64,000 bases of DNA from contig CAZMNW010000001.1 of NCBI GenBank assembly GCA_964567755.1, forward strand, positions 124,001 to 188,000. The letters run 5' to 3'. This stretch comes from DASRJW01 sp964567755 (GTDB lineage: Bacteria > Krumholzibacteriota > Krumholzibacteriia > G020349025). Below, piece after piece: positions 7,796-16,853 of this stretch (positions are counted from its first letter, which is position 1; every line of letters starts with the position of its first letter). The notes below the pieces were generated by a model that was given only the letters and a program-made list of their open reading frames with translations, made no database searches and had not been told where the DNA came from. The translations under genes were made by a program, and so were the position numbers.

Positions 7796-10582
7796 CTAGC
7801 GCCGGGCGGCCTCCGCCAGCGGCTTGCCGTCTACATCCAGGAACTCGATCGGTCCCAAGTTGAGCTCTCGGATCCTGGGCTCGATCACCTTGCGATCCCC
7901 CACCACGACCAGAACCATCTGGTCGGGGAGCACACGCTGCTTGGCTAGCTGTGTGAGGCCGTCCACGGTGGTGCTCCGCACCTTCTGCGCGTACGTCGGC
8001 AGGTAATCTTCCGGCAACCCGTACGTCACCAGCCGGTAGATGTACTGCGCCACCTCGCCGAGCGATTCGTGCTCGCCCGGTTGCTGCAGCACCAAATTGT
8101 CCTGCGCCTTGCGCAGCTCGGCCGCCGTGATCGGTCGCGTGCTGCGGATTTCACGCAGCTCCTTCATGAGCTCTGTGATCGATTCCTTGGTGACGTCCGT
8201 TCGCACTTGCGACGAGCACAGGAAGAGTCCCTGGCCGCGGGCGTCGAAAGCGCTGCTGCGGGCACCGTAGGTATAGCCCTTGTCCTCGCGCAGGTTCATG
8301 TTGATGCGCGAAGTGAACGTGCCACCCAAGACGGAGTTGAGCACGTCGAAGGGCACCGCCGTCGGGTCGTTCTTGGGCGGCGCCAAGTGGGCGGCGAGCA
8401 GCACGGACTGCGCGGCGTCCGGCTTGTCGACGATGTACACCGCCGTGGCGCGCGGCTGCGCCACCTGCGGCAGCTGGATCGCCGGCAGCGTGCCGGTCTT
8501 CCAGGCGCCGAATGCCTTTTCGAGACGCGGCTGGATCTCGGCCATGGTGATGTCGCCGACGACGACGAGCGTCGCATTGTTCGATTTGAACCAGGTGTCG
8601 TGGAATGCGACGAGATCCGACTGGCCGAGGCTCTTCACCACGTCTTCGGTGCCCGAGCCGGTGAATGGCTGGCCGTACGGATGATTGGCGCCGTACAGCA
8701 ACCCGGGGAGGATGCGCAGCCCCATCGGAACCGGCTGCTTCTTCTGCTGCAGGATCTGTCCCAGAACCTGCTTGCGCTGGCGTTCGATCTCGTCGGCCGG
8801 GAACGATGGATGGAGCACAATGTCGGTGAACAAATCGAGCGAAGCATCGAGACGTGGCTTGAGCGCATTCAACGACACCGTGCAGTTGTCGAGCGCCGAG
8901 TTGGTGCCGAGCTGAGCGCCGAGACGCTGGGCTTCGTCGCTGATCTGCAGCGCCGTGCGCGACGCCGTGCCCTCATCCTGCATGCGCGCCATGAACGACG
9001 CGATGCCGAAACGCCCGTTCTGATCGGCCGACCAGCCGCCGCCGACGATGAGATTCACCTGCACCAGAGGGGTCTTGTGCACCTCGGCGAGCACGACCTC
9101 GAGGCCGTTCGACAACCGCGCCCGCTGCAGTTGCGGCAATACCATCGCCGGCTCCGGCCCGAGCACTGGCTTCGTGGCGCGATCGAGCCCTGCCACTTCG
9201 GTCGCGGCCTTGAGAGTCGGGTACGGATCGACGCGCATGACCACGCGACCTTGGTGCAGCCAGCGCTTGGCGGCTGCTTGCACGCTCTTCGCCGTCACCT
9301 TTTCGTAGCGCTCGAAGTCCTTCGTGATGTAACCGGGGTCCCCGGTGTAGGTGTTGTACATCGCCAGGCGGTCGCTCACGCCGCCGAAGCCGCCGATGCG
9401 CTGCAACCCGCGCACCATGCCGGACAGGATCTCGGTGCGCGCCGCGTCCACTTCCGCCGTGGCCGGAGCACTGTTCCGCACCTTCTCGATCTCCTCCATC
9501 ACGATAGGCTCGATCTCGTCCAAAGTCCGGCCTTCCTTGGCAGTGACGATGACGTAGAACAGGCTGCCGATCTCGCGCGTGTCGATGTAGGTGTTGACGT
9601 CTTGGGCGATCTGCAAGTCATAGACGAGGCGTTTGTACAGTCGCGACGTCTTGCCCGACGACAGCACTCCGCTCAGCACTTCCAGCTCCGGCTCCCCTTG
9701 GGTGTAACCGGCAGGCGCGTGCCACGCGATGTAGACGCGCGGCAGCGGCACGCGGTCTTGCATCTGTAAGCGGATCTCCTGCGCTAGCTCCGGGATCCAA
9801 ACGTCGCGACGGTAGATCGGCGGCACCGCGGGGATGGAACCGAAGTACTTCTCCACCATCGCCTTCGCCTGCGCCGGGTCGATGTCGCCGGCGAGTGCCA
9901 GGGTGCAATTGTTGGGGCCATAATAGGTCTTGAAGAAGTCCTCGACGTCCGTCTTGGTGGCGGCGGTCAGGTCTTCCATGTACCCGATCACGTCCCAGCT
10001 GTACGGATGATGGCTCGGGTAGAGCGCCGCATACATGCGTTCGTCGACGGTGCCGTACGGCTGGTTGTCGACGCCCTGCCGGCGCTCGTTCTTCACCACT
10101 TCGATCTGGTTGTTCAGGCGCTCCTGCGTCATCGACGGCAGCAACCAGCCCATGCGGTCGGCCTCGAGCCACAGCGCTTGCTCCAACGCGCTCGTCGGCA
10201 CGTTCTCGAAGTAGTTGGTGCGATCGTTGTTGGTCGTGCCGTTGCGGTCGGTGGAGCCGATGGCATCGAGCGCGTTGAAGAAGTCGGTGTTGTGGTGCTC
10301 CGAGCCCTGGAACATCATGTGCTCGAAGAGATGCGCGAAGCCGGTGCGGCCCACCCTCTCGTTCTTGGAACCCACGTGGTACCAGAGGTTGACCGCCACG
10401 ATGGGGATGGAATGATCCTCGTACAGGATCAGCTGCAACCCATTGTTCAGCACGTGCGTCTGGTAGGGGACTTGGGGAGGCTCGATTTTCTGCGCCCAGG
10501 CCATGGGTGGCGCGACCAGGAGCGCAATGAGTGCGCACCCTGCAATCGTGGCTCGCGCTCTTGCACAGCGAATCCTGCTCAT
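7796..10582 (-). CDS. secreted two-domain M16 (pitrilysin-like) zinc peptidase
   Basis: This 928-residue protein starts at ATG 10582, eleven bases after GGAG; a GTG at 10594 abuts that site and is less likely. A signal peptide (ALIALLVAPPMAWAQ) predicts export. The first M16 domain has the inverted zinc motif H84-L-F-E87-H88 in GFAHLFEHMMFQG and a downstream VVKNERRQG supplying the third ligand. The second half repeats the fold but has FMARMQDEG in place of HxxEH, so it is probably a non-catalytic partner domain, as in other fused M16 enzymes. It likely degrades peptides in the periplasm. It stands alone, ending at the hairpin at 7717. Confidence 0.94.
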   Translation of the reverse strand: MSRIRCARARATIAGCALIALLVAPPMAWAQKIEPPQVPYQTHVLNNGLQLILYEDHSIPIVAVNLWYHVGSKNERVGRTGFAHLFEHMMFQGSEHHNTDFFNALDAIGSTDRNGTTNNDRTNYFENVPTSALEQALWLEADRMGWLLPSMTQERLNNQIEVVKNERRQGVDNQPYGTVDERMYAALYPSHHPYSWDVIGYMEDLTAATKTDVEDFFKTYYGPNNCTLALAGDIDPAQAKAMVEKYFGSIPAVPPIYRRDVWIPELAQEIRLQMQDRVPLPRVYIAWHAPAGYTQGEPELEVLSGVLSSGKTSRLYKRLVYDLQIAQDVNTYIDTREIGSLFYVIVTAKEGRTLDEIEPIVMEEIEKVRNSAPATAEVDAARTEILSGMVRGLQRIGGFGGVSDRLAMYNTYTGDPGYITKDFERYEKVTAKSVQAAAKRWLHQGRVVMRVDPYPTLKAATEVAGLDRATKPVLGPEPAMVLPQLQRARLSNGLEVVLAEVHKTPLVQVNLIVGGGWSADQNGRFGIASFMARMQDEGTASRTALQISDEAQRLGAQLGTNSALDNCTVSLNALKPRLDASLDLFTDIVLHPSFPADEIERQRKQVLGQILQQKKQPVPMGLRILPGLLYGANHPYGQPFTGSGTEDVVKSLGQSDLVAFHDTWFKSNNATLVVVGDITMAEIQPRLEKAFGAWKTGTLPAIQLPQVAQPRATAVYIVDKPDAAQSVLLAAHLAPPKNDPTAVPFDVLNSVLGGTFTSRINMNLREDKGYTYGARSSAFDARGQGLFLCSSQVRTDVTKESITELMKELREIRSTRPITAAELRKAQDNLVLQQPGEHESLGEVAQYIYRLVTYGLPEDYLPTYAQKVRSTTVDGLTQLAKQRVLPDQMVLVVVGDRKVIEPRIRELNLGPIEFLDVDGKPLAEAARR

Positions 10583-10794
10583 CTGTACGTCCACTCCTTC
10601 CCGAGGAGACTTCCTCGACGATCACCGCAACGCAGCTGCGCGCTCGTTCGTCCGCCGCTCGTGACGCAGCCGGCTTTGACATGCGAGGAGCTTTGATTCT
10701 AAGGATCTCACCCCGGTTTCGGCAAGCGGATCCTGGCTGCCAGCGCATGCGGGTCCATCCGATCCAGGCGCCGTCGACCTCGAGCCCGCCTGTC

Positions 10795-10822
10795 TTGACA
10801 CAGGGGGTTCGCCGCCGATAAT
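10795..10822 (+). promoter_or_regulatory. sigma-70-type promoter for mscL
   Basis: TTGACA at 10795-10800 and GATAAT at 10817-10822 with a 16-base spacer. It is the only clear promoter in the 300-base gap between the divergent M16 and mscL genes and lies about 70 bases before the mscL start. I see no other structure in that gap. Confidence 0.65.
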
Positions 10823-10891
10823 CCGGCAACGGATGCACCCGTGTGCGAAACCTGTGACTGAAACCGGCCAGGGCCGGCTTCTCGAAGGGAA

Positions 10892-11317
10892 ATGACCATG
10901 TTGAAGGAGTTCAGAGACTTCGCCATGCGCGGCAACGTGCTCGACATGGCGGTGGGGATCGTCATTGGCGCCGCATTCGGCAAGATCGTCAGCTCCCTCG
11001 TGGGCGATCTCATCATGCCTCCCATCGGCGTCCTCCTGGGCCGAGTCGACTTCAGTCAGCTGTTCATCAATTTGAGCGGCACGCCCTACGACACGCTCGC
11101 GGCCGCCAAGGAGGCTGGCGCCGCCACGCTGCGCTATGGCGCCTTCCTGCAAACCATCGTCGACTTCCTCATCGTGGCGTTCGCCATCTTCATCCTGATC
11201 AAGGCGGTCAACAGCGCCAAGAAAAAGGAAGCAGCCGCTGCGGCCACACCTCCGGCCCCGAGCAATCAAGAACTACTGCTGGGCGAGATCCGCGACTTGC
11301 TCAAGGCACGCGCTTGA
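10892..11317 (+). CDS. mscL: large-conductance mechanosensitive channel MscL
   Basis: This 141-residue protein has the full MscL plan: an N-terminal amphipathic helix (MLKEFRDFAMRGNVLDMAVG), TM1 (IVIGAAFGKIVSSLVGDLIMPPIGVLLG), a periplasmic loop, TM2 (FLQTIVDFLIVAFAIFILIKAVN) and a cytoplasmic helix ending in LLLGEIRDLLKARA. It forms a pentameric pore that opens under membrane tension and releases solutes on osmotic downshock. ATG 10892 lines up with the E. coli start; ATG 10898 has better spacing to the AAGGGA site. The stop overlaps an upstream extension of the next frame, and the two genes are probably co-transcribed. Confidence 0.97.
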   Translation: MTMLKEFRDFAMRGNVLDMAVGIVIGAAFGKIVSSLVGDLIMPPIGVLLGRVDFSQLFINLSGTPYDTLAAAKEAGAATLRYGAFLQTIVDFLIVAFAIFILIKAVNSAKKKEAAAAATPPAPSNQELLLGEIRDLLKARA

Positions 11318-11340
11318 AACGAACGCACGAGGGAGAAAAC

Positions 11341-12243
11341 ATGCGCCTCAAATATCTTGGTTCCGTGCTCATGCTCTGGCTCGTGCTCGCCGTCAGTGCG
11401 GCCGCGCAAGGATCCGCCCCAGGCGATACCCTGTTCCCGGGCTGGGCCATGAAGGCATCGGCCGGGCTGGCGCTCAACCAGTCGAACTTCAACCAGGCGT
11501 GGCAGGGCGATGAAGTGGGCACCGTGTCTTGGATCGGCACCGTGTCGGCGAGCGCCGACCACTGGCTCTCGAACCAGATCATCTGGAAGAACGGCCTTCT
11601 CCTCCAGTTCGGTCAAACCCACCAGCAGGACGCGGCGCGCGATTCATGGATGGCGCCGCTCAAGAGCTCCGACAAGATCACCTCTCGCAGCATCGTGCTC
11701 TTCAAATACTGGGGCTTCGTCGATCCATTCGTCGCCTTCGACGTGGACAGTCAGTTCTATACCGAGATCGAGCCGTTGAAGAAATGGCTGACCCCGACGC
11801 AGCTCTCGGAGTCGGTCGGAATCGCGCGCTACCTGGTCATGAACGCGCACGCGAGTGTTCTCACCCGCGTCGGCTTCGCCTTTCGTGAGCGCATCGATCG
11901 CTTCGGGACCTTCGATGTCACGAACGCCGACTACGAAACCAAAACGACCACCGAGGGCGGCTTCGAGTGGTACACGTTGTCGCGATTCGCAGCCCCCGAG
12001 GATCGCACCGTGTTCACTTCCGAACTGCGCCTGTTCGAGGCCGTGGACACCTCCGAGAACGACCCGCTCGCACGCCAGTACTGGTCCTCAATGGACGTCG
12101 ACTGGCAGAACAAGCTCAGCAACAAACTGTACAAGTGGATCTCGTTCGATCTCTTCTGGCAGATCCTGTACGACAGGCAGATCGACAAGAGAGGGCAGTT
12201 CAAGCAGACGCTCGGCGCCGGGCTCACCTGGCAGCTGATCTGA
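11341..12243 (+). CDS. DUF3078 domain-containing secreted protein
   Basis: The start is ATG 11341, after a GAGGGAG site, giving 300 residues; an earlier ATG at 11314 overlaps mscL and precedes the signal peptide. The signal sequence (GSVLMLWLVLAVSAAAQG) is followed by a beta-rich body with regularly spaced Trp (LNQSNFNQAWQGDE, NQIIWKNGLLLQFGQT, QYWSSMDVDWQNKLS), typical of DUF3078 proteins thought to be outer-membrane or surface barrels. Function unknown. It follows mscL by 23 bases. Its last 20 bases overlap the end of the convergent ATPase gene. Confidence 0.8.
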   Translation: MRLKYLGSVLMLWLVLAVSAAAQGSAPGDTLFPGWAMKASAGLALNQSNFNQAWQGDEVGTVSWIGTVSASADHWLSNQIIWKNGLLLQFGQTHQQDAARDSWMAPLKSSDKITSRSIVLFKYWGFVDPFVAFDVDSQFYTEIEPLKKWLTPTQLSESVGIARYLVMNAHASVLTRVGFAFRERIDRFGTFDVTNADYETKTTTEGGFEWYTLSRFAAPEDRTVFTSELRLFEAVDTSENDPLARQYWSSMDVDWQNKLSNKLYKWISFDLFWQILYDRQIDKRGQFKQTLGAGLTWQLI

Positions 12244-14734
12244 GCGCGGCGACGATGCGCAGCGCCCCGTTGGGTTCCCGCACGCACGGGACCCAGGCGA
12301 GGGTGACGCGTTCGACATGAATATGGGTTTTCTTGGGGCGCACCGTCACCGTTTCGCACGCGATGGCTTCGGCGTCGAAACCAGCCCCCAGCTGCTCGGT
12401 CTCGACGCCAACGGCCGTCTCGAAGTCCGCAAGCTCGGCGCGCGCAGCCTCGAAGTTGCTGCGCGCTCGCGCCACGTCGTGCGCCTGCGTTTGCGCGCGC
12501 CCAGCGCCACGCGCCGCCGTCGTCGCCCGCCCGAGCGCGCCCCCGCGCCCTCCCAGCACCGCTCCCAGAACTGCTGCGCCGATCGAGATCGCCGTTTGTG
12601 CCTGCGCCTGCTGCATCTGGTCGCTCTCGCGTCCCAACGCCGCCTCGGCGCGCCGCACCTTCTCCTGCAATCGGGCAAAGCGCGTCGCGTGCTTGGCGCG
12701 CAGTTTCTCCAGCGCCTGATCGCGCCGTTCGCGAGCGAGATCGCGCAGTCGAACCTTGAAGTCCCCTTCGCCTTCGCCCGGTCGCGAATCCACTCCGAGA
12801 CCAGCGCAGCGCTGCAAGTGCAGGGTTCGATTGCGACAGAGCCAGCCTGCGAGCGTGTTGCGCCAGACCACGTAGTTTTTCGGCGTCGCCGCGGCAGGTG
12901 GCAAGTCCTCGTAGGCGGCGGTGTCCGCGGGGAGGGTTGAGGATCGCTCATCGCGGATCTCGGTCTCCATCGCAGAATTCCAATCGATGTCATTGCCAGC
13001 CGCCGGGAACGGCGCCACCAGACAGAGACGCTGCGTGTGATCGAGAGGTGGTCGCGCCTGCACGTATCCCACTTGCGCCTGGGCGCAGAGCATGGGTCGA
13101 TAGAATACCGGAGTGCCGGCCGGCACATTGCCTGCGACGAGGAAGGCTTCGGGAACGCCGGGAGGTAGCATCGGCCGAGCAGCCGCGTTCCCGGTAGCCG
13201 GCGCTCTCGCATCCATCGCCCGCACACCTTCCGGCGCCGGCGGATTGGCCATCGCCGGCACCACCGCGATCGCCGGAGACGCTGCCGGTGGTGTCGCCGG
13301 CACCGCACCGATCCCCGGCGGCGTCGCGGATGGTGTCGCCGACTGCGTCGACGGCAGGCGTTTGATCTCTTCACGCGTCATTGGACCGCGCAAGTACGAC
13401 AGGGTCCATCGAGTTCGGAACAGAATCGGGGCCTGCCGATGCACGTCGTGCAGGAGAAATACGCGCTTCTCCAGGCCCGCGATCAGTCGCTCCAGATCCT
13501 GACGCTCGAGCCCGACACCGCCAGCGCCTTCCAACCCGTCGAGAAGGCGCAGCTTGTCGCGTTCGGTTTGCAGGCGGCCGATGAACCAGGTCCCCGCATT
13601 CGACAGCGCTTTGTAATCGAGATCCACCGGGTTCTGCGTCGACAGCACCACGCCGAGACCGAATGCCCGTGCTTGTTTGAGCAGCGTCAGCAACGGAGGC
13701 TTCGACGGCGGGTTCGCCGTCGGTGGCAGGTAGCCGGCGATCTCGTCCATGTAGAGCAGGGCTCGCAGGCTGCTGGTGCCCGTCTGGCTGCGCACCCAAC
13801 CCAAGACTTGCCCGAACAACAACGAGACGAAGAACATCCGTTCGGCGTCGGAAAGATGTGCGATCGAAAAGATGGCGACACGTGGTTTGCCCGCGGCCGT
13901 GTACAACAGACGCTGCACGTCGAGTGGCTCGCCTTCGAGCCAACCCTGGAAGCCCGGAGACGCCAAGAGGTTGTTGATTCGCATCGCGACAGCGAACCGT
14001 TCCGCGGCCGGGTAGAACGTCTCCAGATCGACGACGCCGATGCGCGCAATCGGCGGCTCCTGGACCAGACGCACGAGCATGCCGAGATCCACGTCCTGCC
14101 CGCGCTGCCAACAGCTTTCCAAGATGCTCGACAGCAGAATGTGATCGCGGCTCTGCAACGGATCGGACTCGATTCCGAGCAGGCCGAGCAGGCTTTGGAC
14201 GGTGGTGCCGATGCGCTCGCGCATGGCCTCGGCGTCGTCGCGCACTGCTGCGGGAGGGGCCATGAAGGATTGCAACACCGAAACGGGCTGCCCCGCTCGG
14301 CTTCCGGGCGTGTAGACGGTGAACTCTGCGGCCGCTCGCAGGCGGCGCACGCGCTCGCCATCCTGCCCCCACTCGGCGAGACCGCGGGCCCAGGATTCGG
14401 CCTGCTGCGCCGCATAAGTCTCTGGCGAGAGACCACGACGTTCGGCCTCCTCGACGACGATCCAGGGTCGAAAATCATCGGGACGCAGATCGGGGAATGT
14501 GAGCAAGAGGTTGGCGAGGTCCCCCTTCGGATCGATGACCAGCGATGGGATCGAATCGATGGCAGCCTCTTCGAGCAGCCCGATACAAAGCCCGGTCTTG
14601 CCGCTCCCCGTCATGCCGACGCAAACGGCGTGGGTCGTGAGATCGCGCGAGTCATAGAGCAGGAGATCGGATTCGCCGCCGGACAGCGCTTTCCCCAGGT
14701 AAAAGAACCCGAGTTTCTCGTAGGCAGGGATCAT
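12224..14734 (-). CDS. HerA/VirD4-like ATPase with C-terminal coiled coil
   Basis: This 836-residue protein starts at ATG 14734 (MIPAYEKLGFFYLGK); the frame stays open to 14875 but the upstream codons look non-coding. A Walker A motif GMTGSGKT lies at 40-47, VIDPKGD follows, and a Walker B LLYMDEIAGYLPP lies in the middle, all as in HerA/FtsK/VirB4-type motor ATPases. After about residue 450 come a Pro/Ala-rich linker and a long basic coiled coil (DQALEKLRAKHATRFARLQ), with a Gly/Ala-rich segment possibly inserting near a membrane. No NurA-like nuclease is adjacent, so DNA-end processing is not supported; the role is unknown. It is transcribed away from the ftsH-like gene. Confidence 0.8.
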   Translation of the reverse strand: MIPAYEKLGFFYLGKALSGGESDLLLYDSRDLTTHAVCVGMTGSGKTGLCIGLLEEAAIDSIPSLVIDPKGDLANLLLTFPDLRPDDFRPWIVVEEAERRGLSPETYAAQQAESWARGLAEWGQDGERVRRLRAAAEFTVYTPGSRAGQPVSVLQSFMAPPAAVRDDAEAMRERIGTTVQSLLGLLGIESDPLQSRDHILLSSILESCWQRGQDVDLGMLVRLVQEPPIARIGVVDLETFYPAAERFAVAMRINNLLASPGFQGWLEGEPLDVQRLLYTAAGKPRVAIFSIAHLSDAERMFFVSLLFGQVLGWVRSQTGTSSLRALLYMDEIAGYLPPTANPPSKPPLLTLLKQARAFGLGVVLSTQNPVDLDYKALSNAGTWFIGRLQTERDKLRLLDGLEGAGGVGLERQDLERLIAGLEKRVFLLHDVHRQAPILFRTRWTLSYLRGPMTREEIKRLPSTQSATPSATPPGIGAVPATPPAASPAIAVVPAMANPPAPEGVRAMDARAPATGNAAARPMLPPGVPEAFLVAGNVPAGTPVFYRPMLCAQAQVGYVQARPPLDHTQRLCLVAPFPAAGNDIDWNSAMETEIRDERSSTLPADTAAYEDLPPAAATPKNYVVWRNTLAGWLCRNRTLHLQRCAGLGVDSRPGEGEGDFKVRLRDLARERRDQALEKLRAKHATRFARLQEKVRRAEAALGRESDQMQQAQAQTAISIGAAVLGAVLGGRGGALGRATTAARGAGRAQTQAHDVARARSNFEAARAELADFETAVGVETEQLGAGFDAEAIACETVTVRPKKTHIHVERVTLAWVPCVREPNGALRIVAALRSAAR

Positions 14735-14809
14735 GCGTCTCCAAAGAGCCCGCACCGAGATTGCCAGCGCGCGCCGCATCGTCCGTGCTCGGGCGTGGGC
14801 TCGCAACCC

Positions 14810-14837
14810 TTGTGCGGCAGCCGGTCTCGGGTAGAAT
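14810..14837 (+). promoter_or_regulatory. promoter for the ftsH-like gene
   Basis: TTGTGC at 14810-14815 and TAGAAT at 14832-14837, 16 bases apart. It ends 21 bases before ATG 14859, leaving a very short leader. Confidence 0.5.
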
Positions 14838-14858
14838 ACCACCGCGGGAGAGAAAGCA

Positions 14859-16715
14859 ATGGAACGCAAGCACAAGATTCATCTCTGGTACGTCTTCGTC
14901 GCCGTGTGGGGGATCCTCATCCTCCACAATATCTTCGGTTCGTTGCGCAAGGTCGAACACATCCCCTACAGCCAGTTTCTCTCCTCCTTGCAGCAAGGCA
15001 AGATCGAAGAGATCAGCATCACCAGCACGCACGTGAGCGGCAGCTTCAAGGAGCCGCACGAAGGCTTGCCGAAGCGCTTCATCACCGTGCGCGTCGAGCC
15101 CGAGCTGGCCCAGAGCCTGGCGAGCTCCGGCGTCAAGTTCTCGGGCACCATCGAAAGCACGTGGCTGCGTGATCTTGTGTCGTGGGTGCTGCCGGTGTTG
15201 CTCTTCTTCGGCATCTGGATGTTCGTCATCCGCCGCATGGTGCAGCGTTCCGGCATGGGCGGCGGCGGCTTCATGGCCATCGGCAAGAGCAAGGCCAAGG
15301 TGTATGTCGAGGACGCCACCAAGGTCACCTTCGCCGACGTCGCCGGCGTCGACGAGGCCAAGGAAGAGCTGCGCGAGATCATCGAGTTCCTGAAGGATCC
15401 GCGCCGCTATGGCCGACTCGGAGGCCGCTTGCCGAAGGGCATCCTGCTCGTCGGCCCTCCCGGCACCGGCAAAACACTATTGGCGCGCGCCACCGCCGGC
15501 GAGGCCGGCGTGCCGTTCTTCTCCATCAGCGGCTCCGAGTTCGTCGAGATGTTCGTCGGCGTCGGTGCCGCGCGTGTGCGCGATCTCTTCGAGCAGGCGA
15601 TGAAACGGGCGCCGGCCATCGTCTTCATCGACGAGCTCGATGCGCTCGGGCGGGCGCGCGGTCTCGGGCCGCTCGCCGGCGGTCACGACGAGAAGGAACA
15701 GACGTTGAACCAGCTGCTGGTGGAAATGGACGGCTTCGATTCGCACCAGGGCATGGTGATCTTGGCCGCCACCAACCGCCCGGAGATCCTCGATCCGGCG
15801 CTGTTGCGCGCCGGGCGATTCGATCGCCAGATTCTCGTCGACCGGCCCGACAAGCCCGGCCGAATCGAAGTTTTGCAAGTGCACATGCGCAACGTGAAGA
15901 CGGCGCCGAACGTGGACGTGGGCGAGATCGCCGCGCTCACGCCTGGTTTCACCGGCGCTGATCTCGCCAATCTGGTGAACGAAGCGGCGCTTCTCGCCAC
16001 GCGCCGAGACGTCGAGGCCGTGAGCGCCGATGATTTCACCGCCGCCATCGAACGCATCGTCGCCGGTCTCGAGAAGAAGAACCGTCTGCTCAATCCCAAG
16101 GAGCGCGAGCGCGTCGCCTTCCACGAGATGGGGCATGCGCTGGTGGCGCTCGCACTGCCGGGCAGCGACGTGGTGCACAAGGTGTCCATCATCCCGCGCG
16201 GCATCGGTGCGCTCGGTTACACCATTCAACGACCCATCGAGGATCGCTATCTCATGACGCGACAGGAGCTGGAAAACAAGATGGCGGTGCTGCTCGGCGG
16301 GCGCGTGGCGGAGACGCTGGTCTTCGACGACATCTCCACCGGGGCTTCCGACGATCTCGCCAAGGCGACCAACATCGCCCGCAACATGGTGACTCGCTAT
16401 GGCATGTACGAAAAGCTCGGGCTGGCGACGTACGACGAGACGCCGACCGCGTACCTCCCCGGCATGGCCATGGGCGGGCACCAGTACAGCGAGGAAACAT
16501 CGCGCGAGATCGATTGTGCCGTGCGTGACATCATGAAGCGCGCTTTCGACAGCGCGCGCGCCATCCTCGAATACAACCGCAACGCGCTCGAGCGCGGTGC
16601 CCGCACGCTGCTCGAACGCGAGACGCTCGGCGCCGCCGATCTTCCCGGAGTCGAACGTCCCCCCGCGCTCCCTGCTGCGACGGGCGCCAGCATCCACGCC
16701 ACCCGTCCAGACTGA
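14859..16715 (+). CDS. ftsH: ATP-dependent zinc metalloprotease FtsH
   Basis: This 618-residue protein follows a GGGAG site. It has two membrane segments (about 9-25 and 109-127) around a small periplasmic domain. The AAA module has Walker A GPPGTGKT (about 197-204), Walker B IVFIDELDALGR, and an SRH with ATNRPEILDPALLRAGRFDRQ. The zinc site is HEMGH near residue 421. FtsH is a hexameric membrane protease that degrades misfolded membrane proteins and selected regulators. The pore motif FVEMFVGVGAARVRDLF is intact. It may not be the only FtsH in the genome. Confidence 0.95.
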   Translation: MERKHKIHLWYVFVAVWGILILHNIFGSLRKVEHIPYSQFLSSLQQGKIEEISITSTHVSGSFKEPHEGLPKRFITVRVEPELAQSLASSGVKFSGTIESTWLRDLVSWVLPVLLFFGIWMFVIRRMVQRSGMGGGGFMAIGKSKAKVYVEDATKVTFADVAGVDEAKEELREIIEFLKDPRRYGRLGGRLPKGILLVGPPGTGKTLLARATAGEAGVPFFSISGSEFVEMFVGVGAARVRDLFEQAMKRAPAIVFIDELDALGRARGLGPLAGGHDEKEQTLNQLLVEMDGFDSHQGMVILAATNRPEILDPALLRAGRFDRQILVDRPDKPGRIEVLQVHMRNVKTAPNVDVGEIAALTPGFTGADLANLVNEAALLATRRDVEAVSADDFTAAIERIVAGLEKKNRLLNPKERERVAFHEMGHALVALALPGSDVVHKVSIIPRGIGALGYTIQRPIEDRYLMTRQELENKMAVLLGGRVAETLVFDDISTGASDDLAKATNIARNMVTRYGMYEKLGLATYDETPTAYLPGMAMGGHQYSEETSREIDCAVRDIMKRAFDSARAILEYNRNALERGARTLLERETLGAADLPGVERPPALPAATGASIHATRPD

Positions 16716-16853
16716 CACACCCCGGGACCCCATGTCCCGCCTATCCGCGCGCCGGATCGCATGATAGGATGCCCCGGATCGTGAGTGACCTTGCGCTCTC
16801 GACCCGCCTCGGGAATGGATCCGCGGGTGTGGCGCTAGAAAGGAACGTTGGGC

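Noticed and set aside
8069..9769. 566-codon plus-strand open frame
   Set aside because: Antisense to the M16 peptidase; no recognisable domain and Arg-rich.
12224..14734. HerA-NurA DNA repair or defence module
   Set aside because: No nuclease or methylase is adjacent; only the ATPase is present.
13439..15172. 577-codon plus-strand open frame
   Set aside because: Crosses the HerA-like gene start, the intergenic promoter and the ftsH start.
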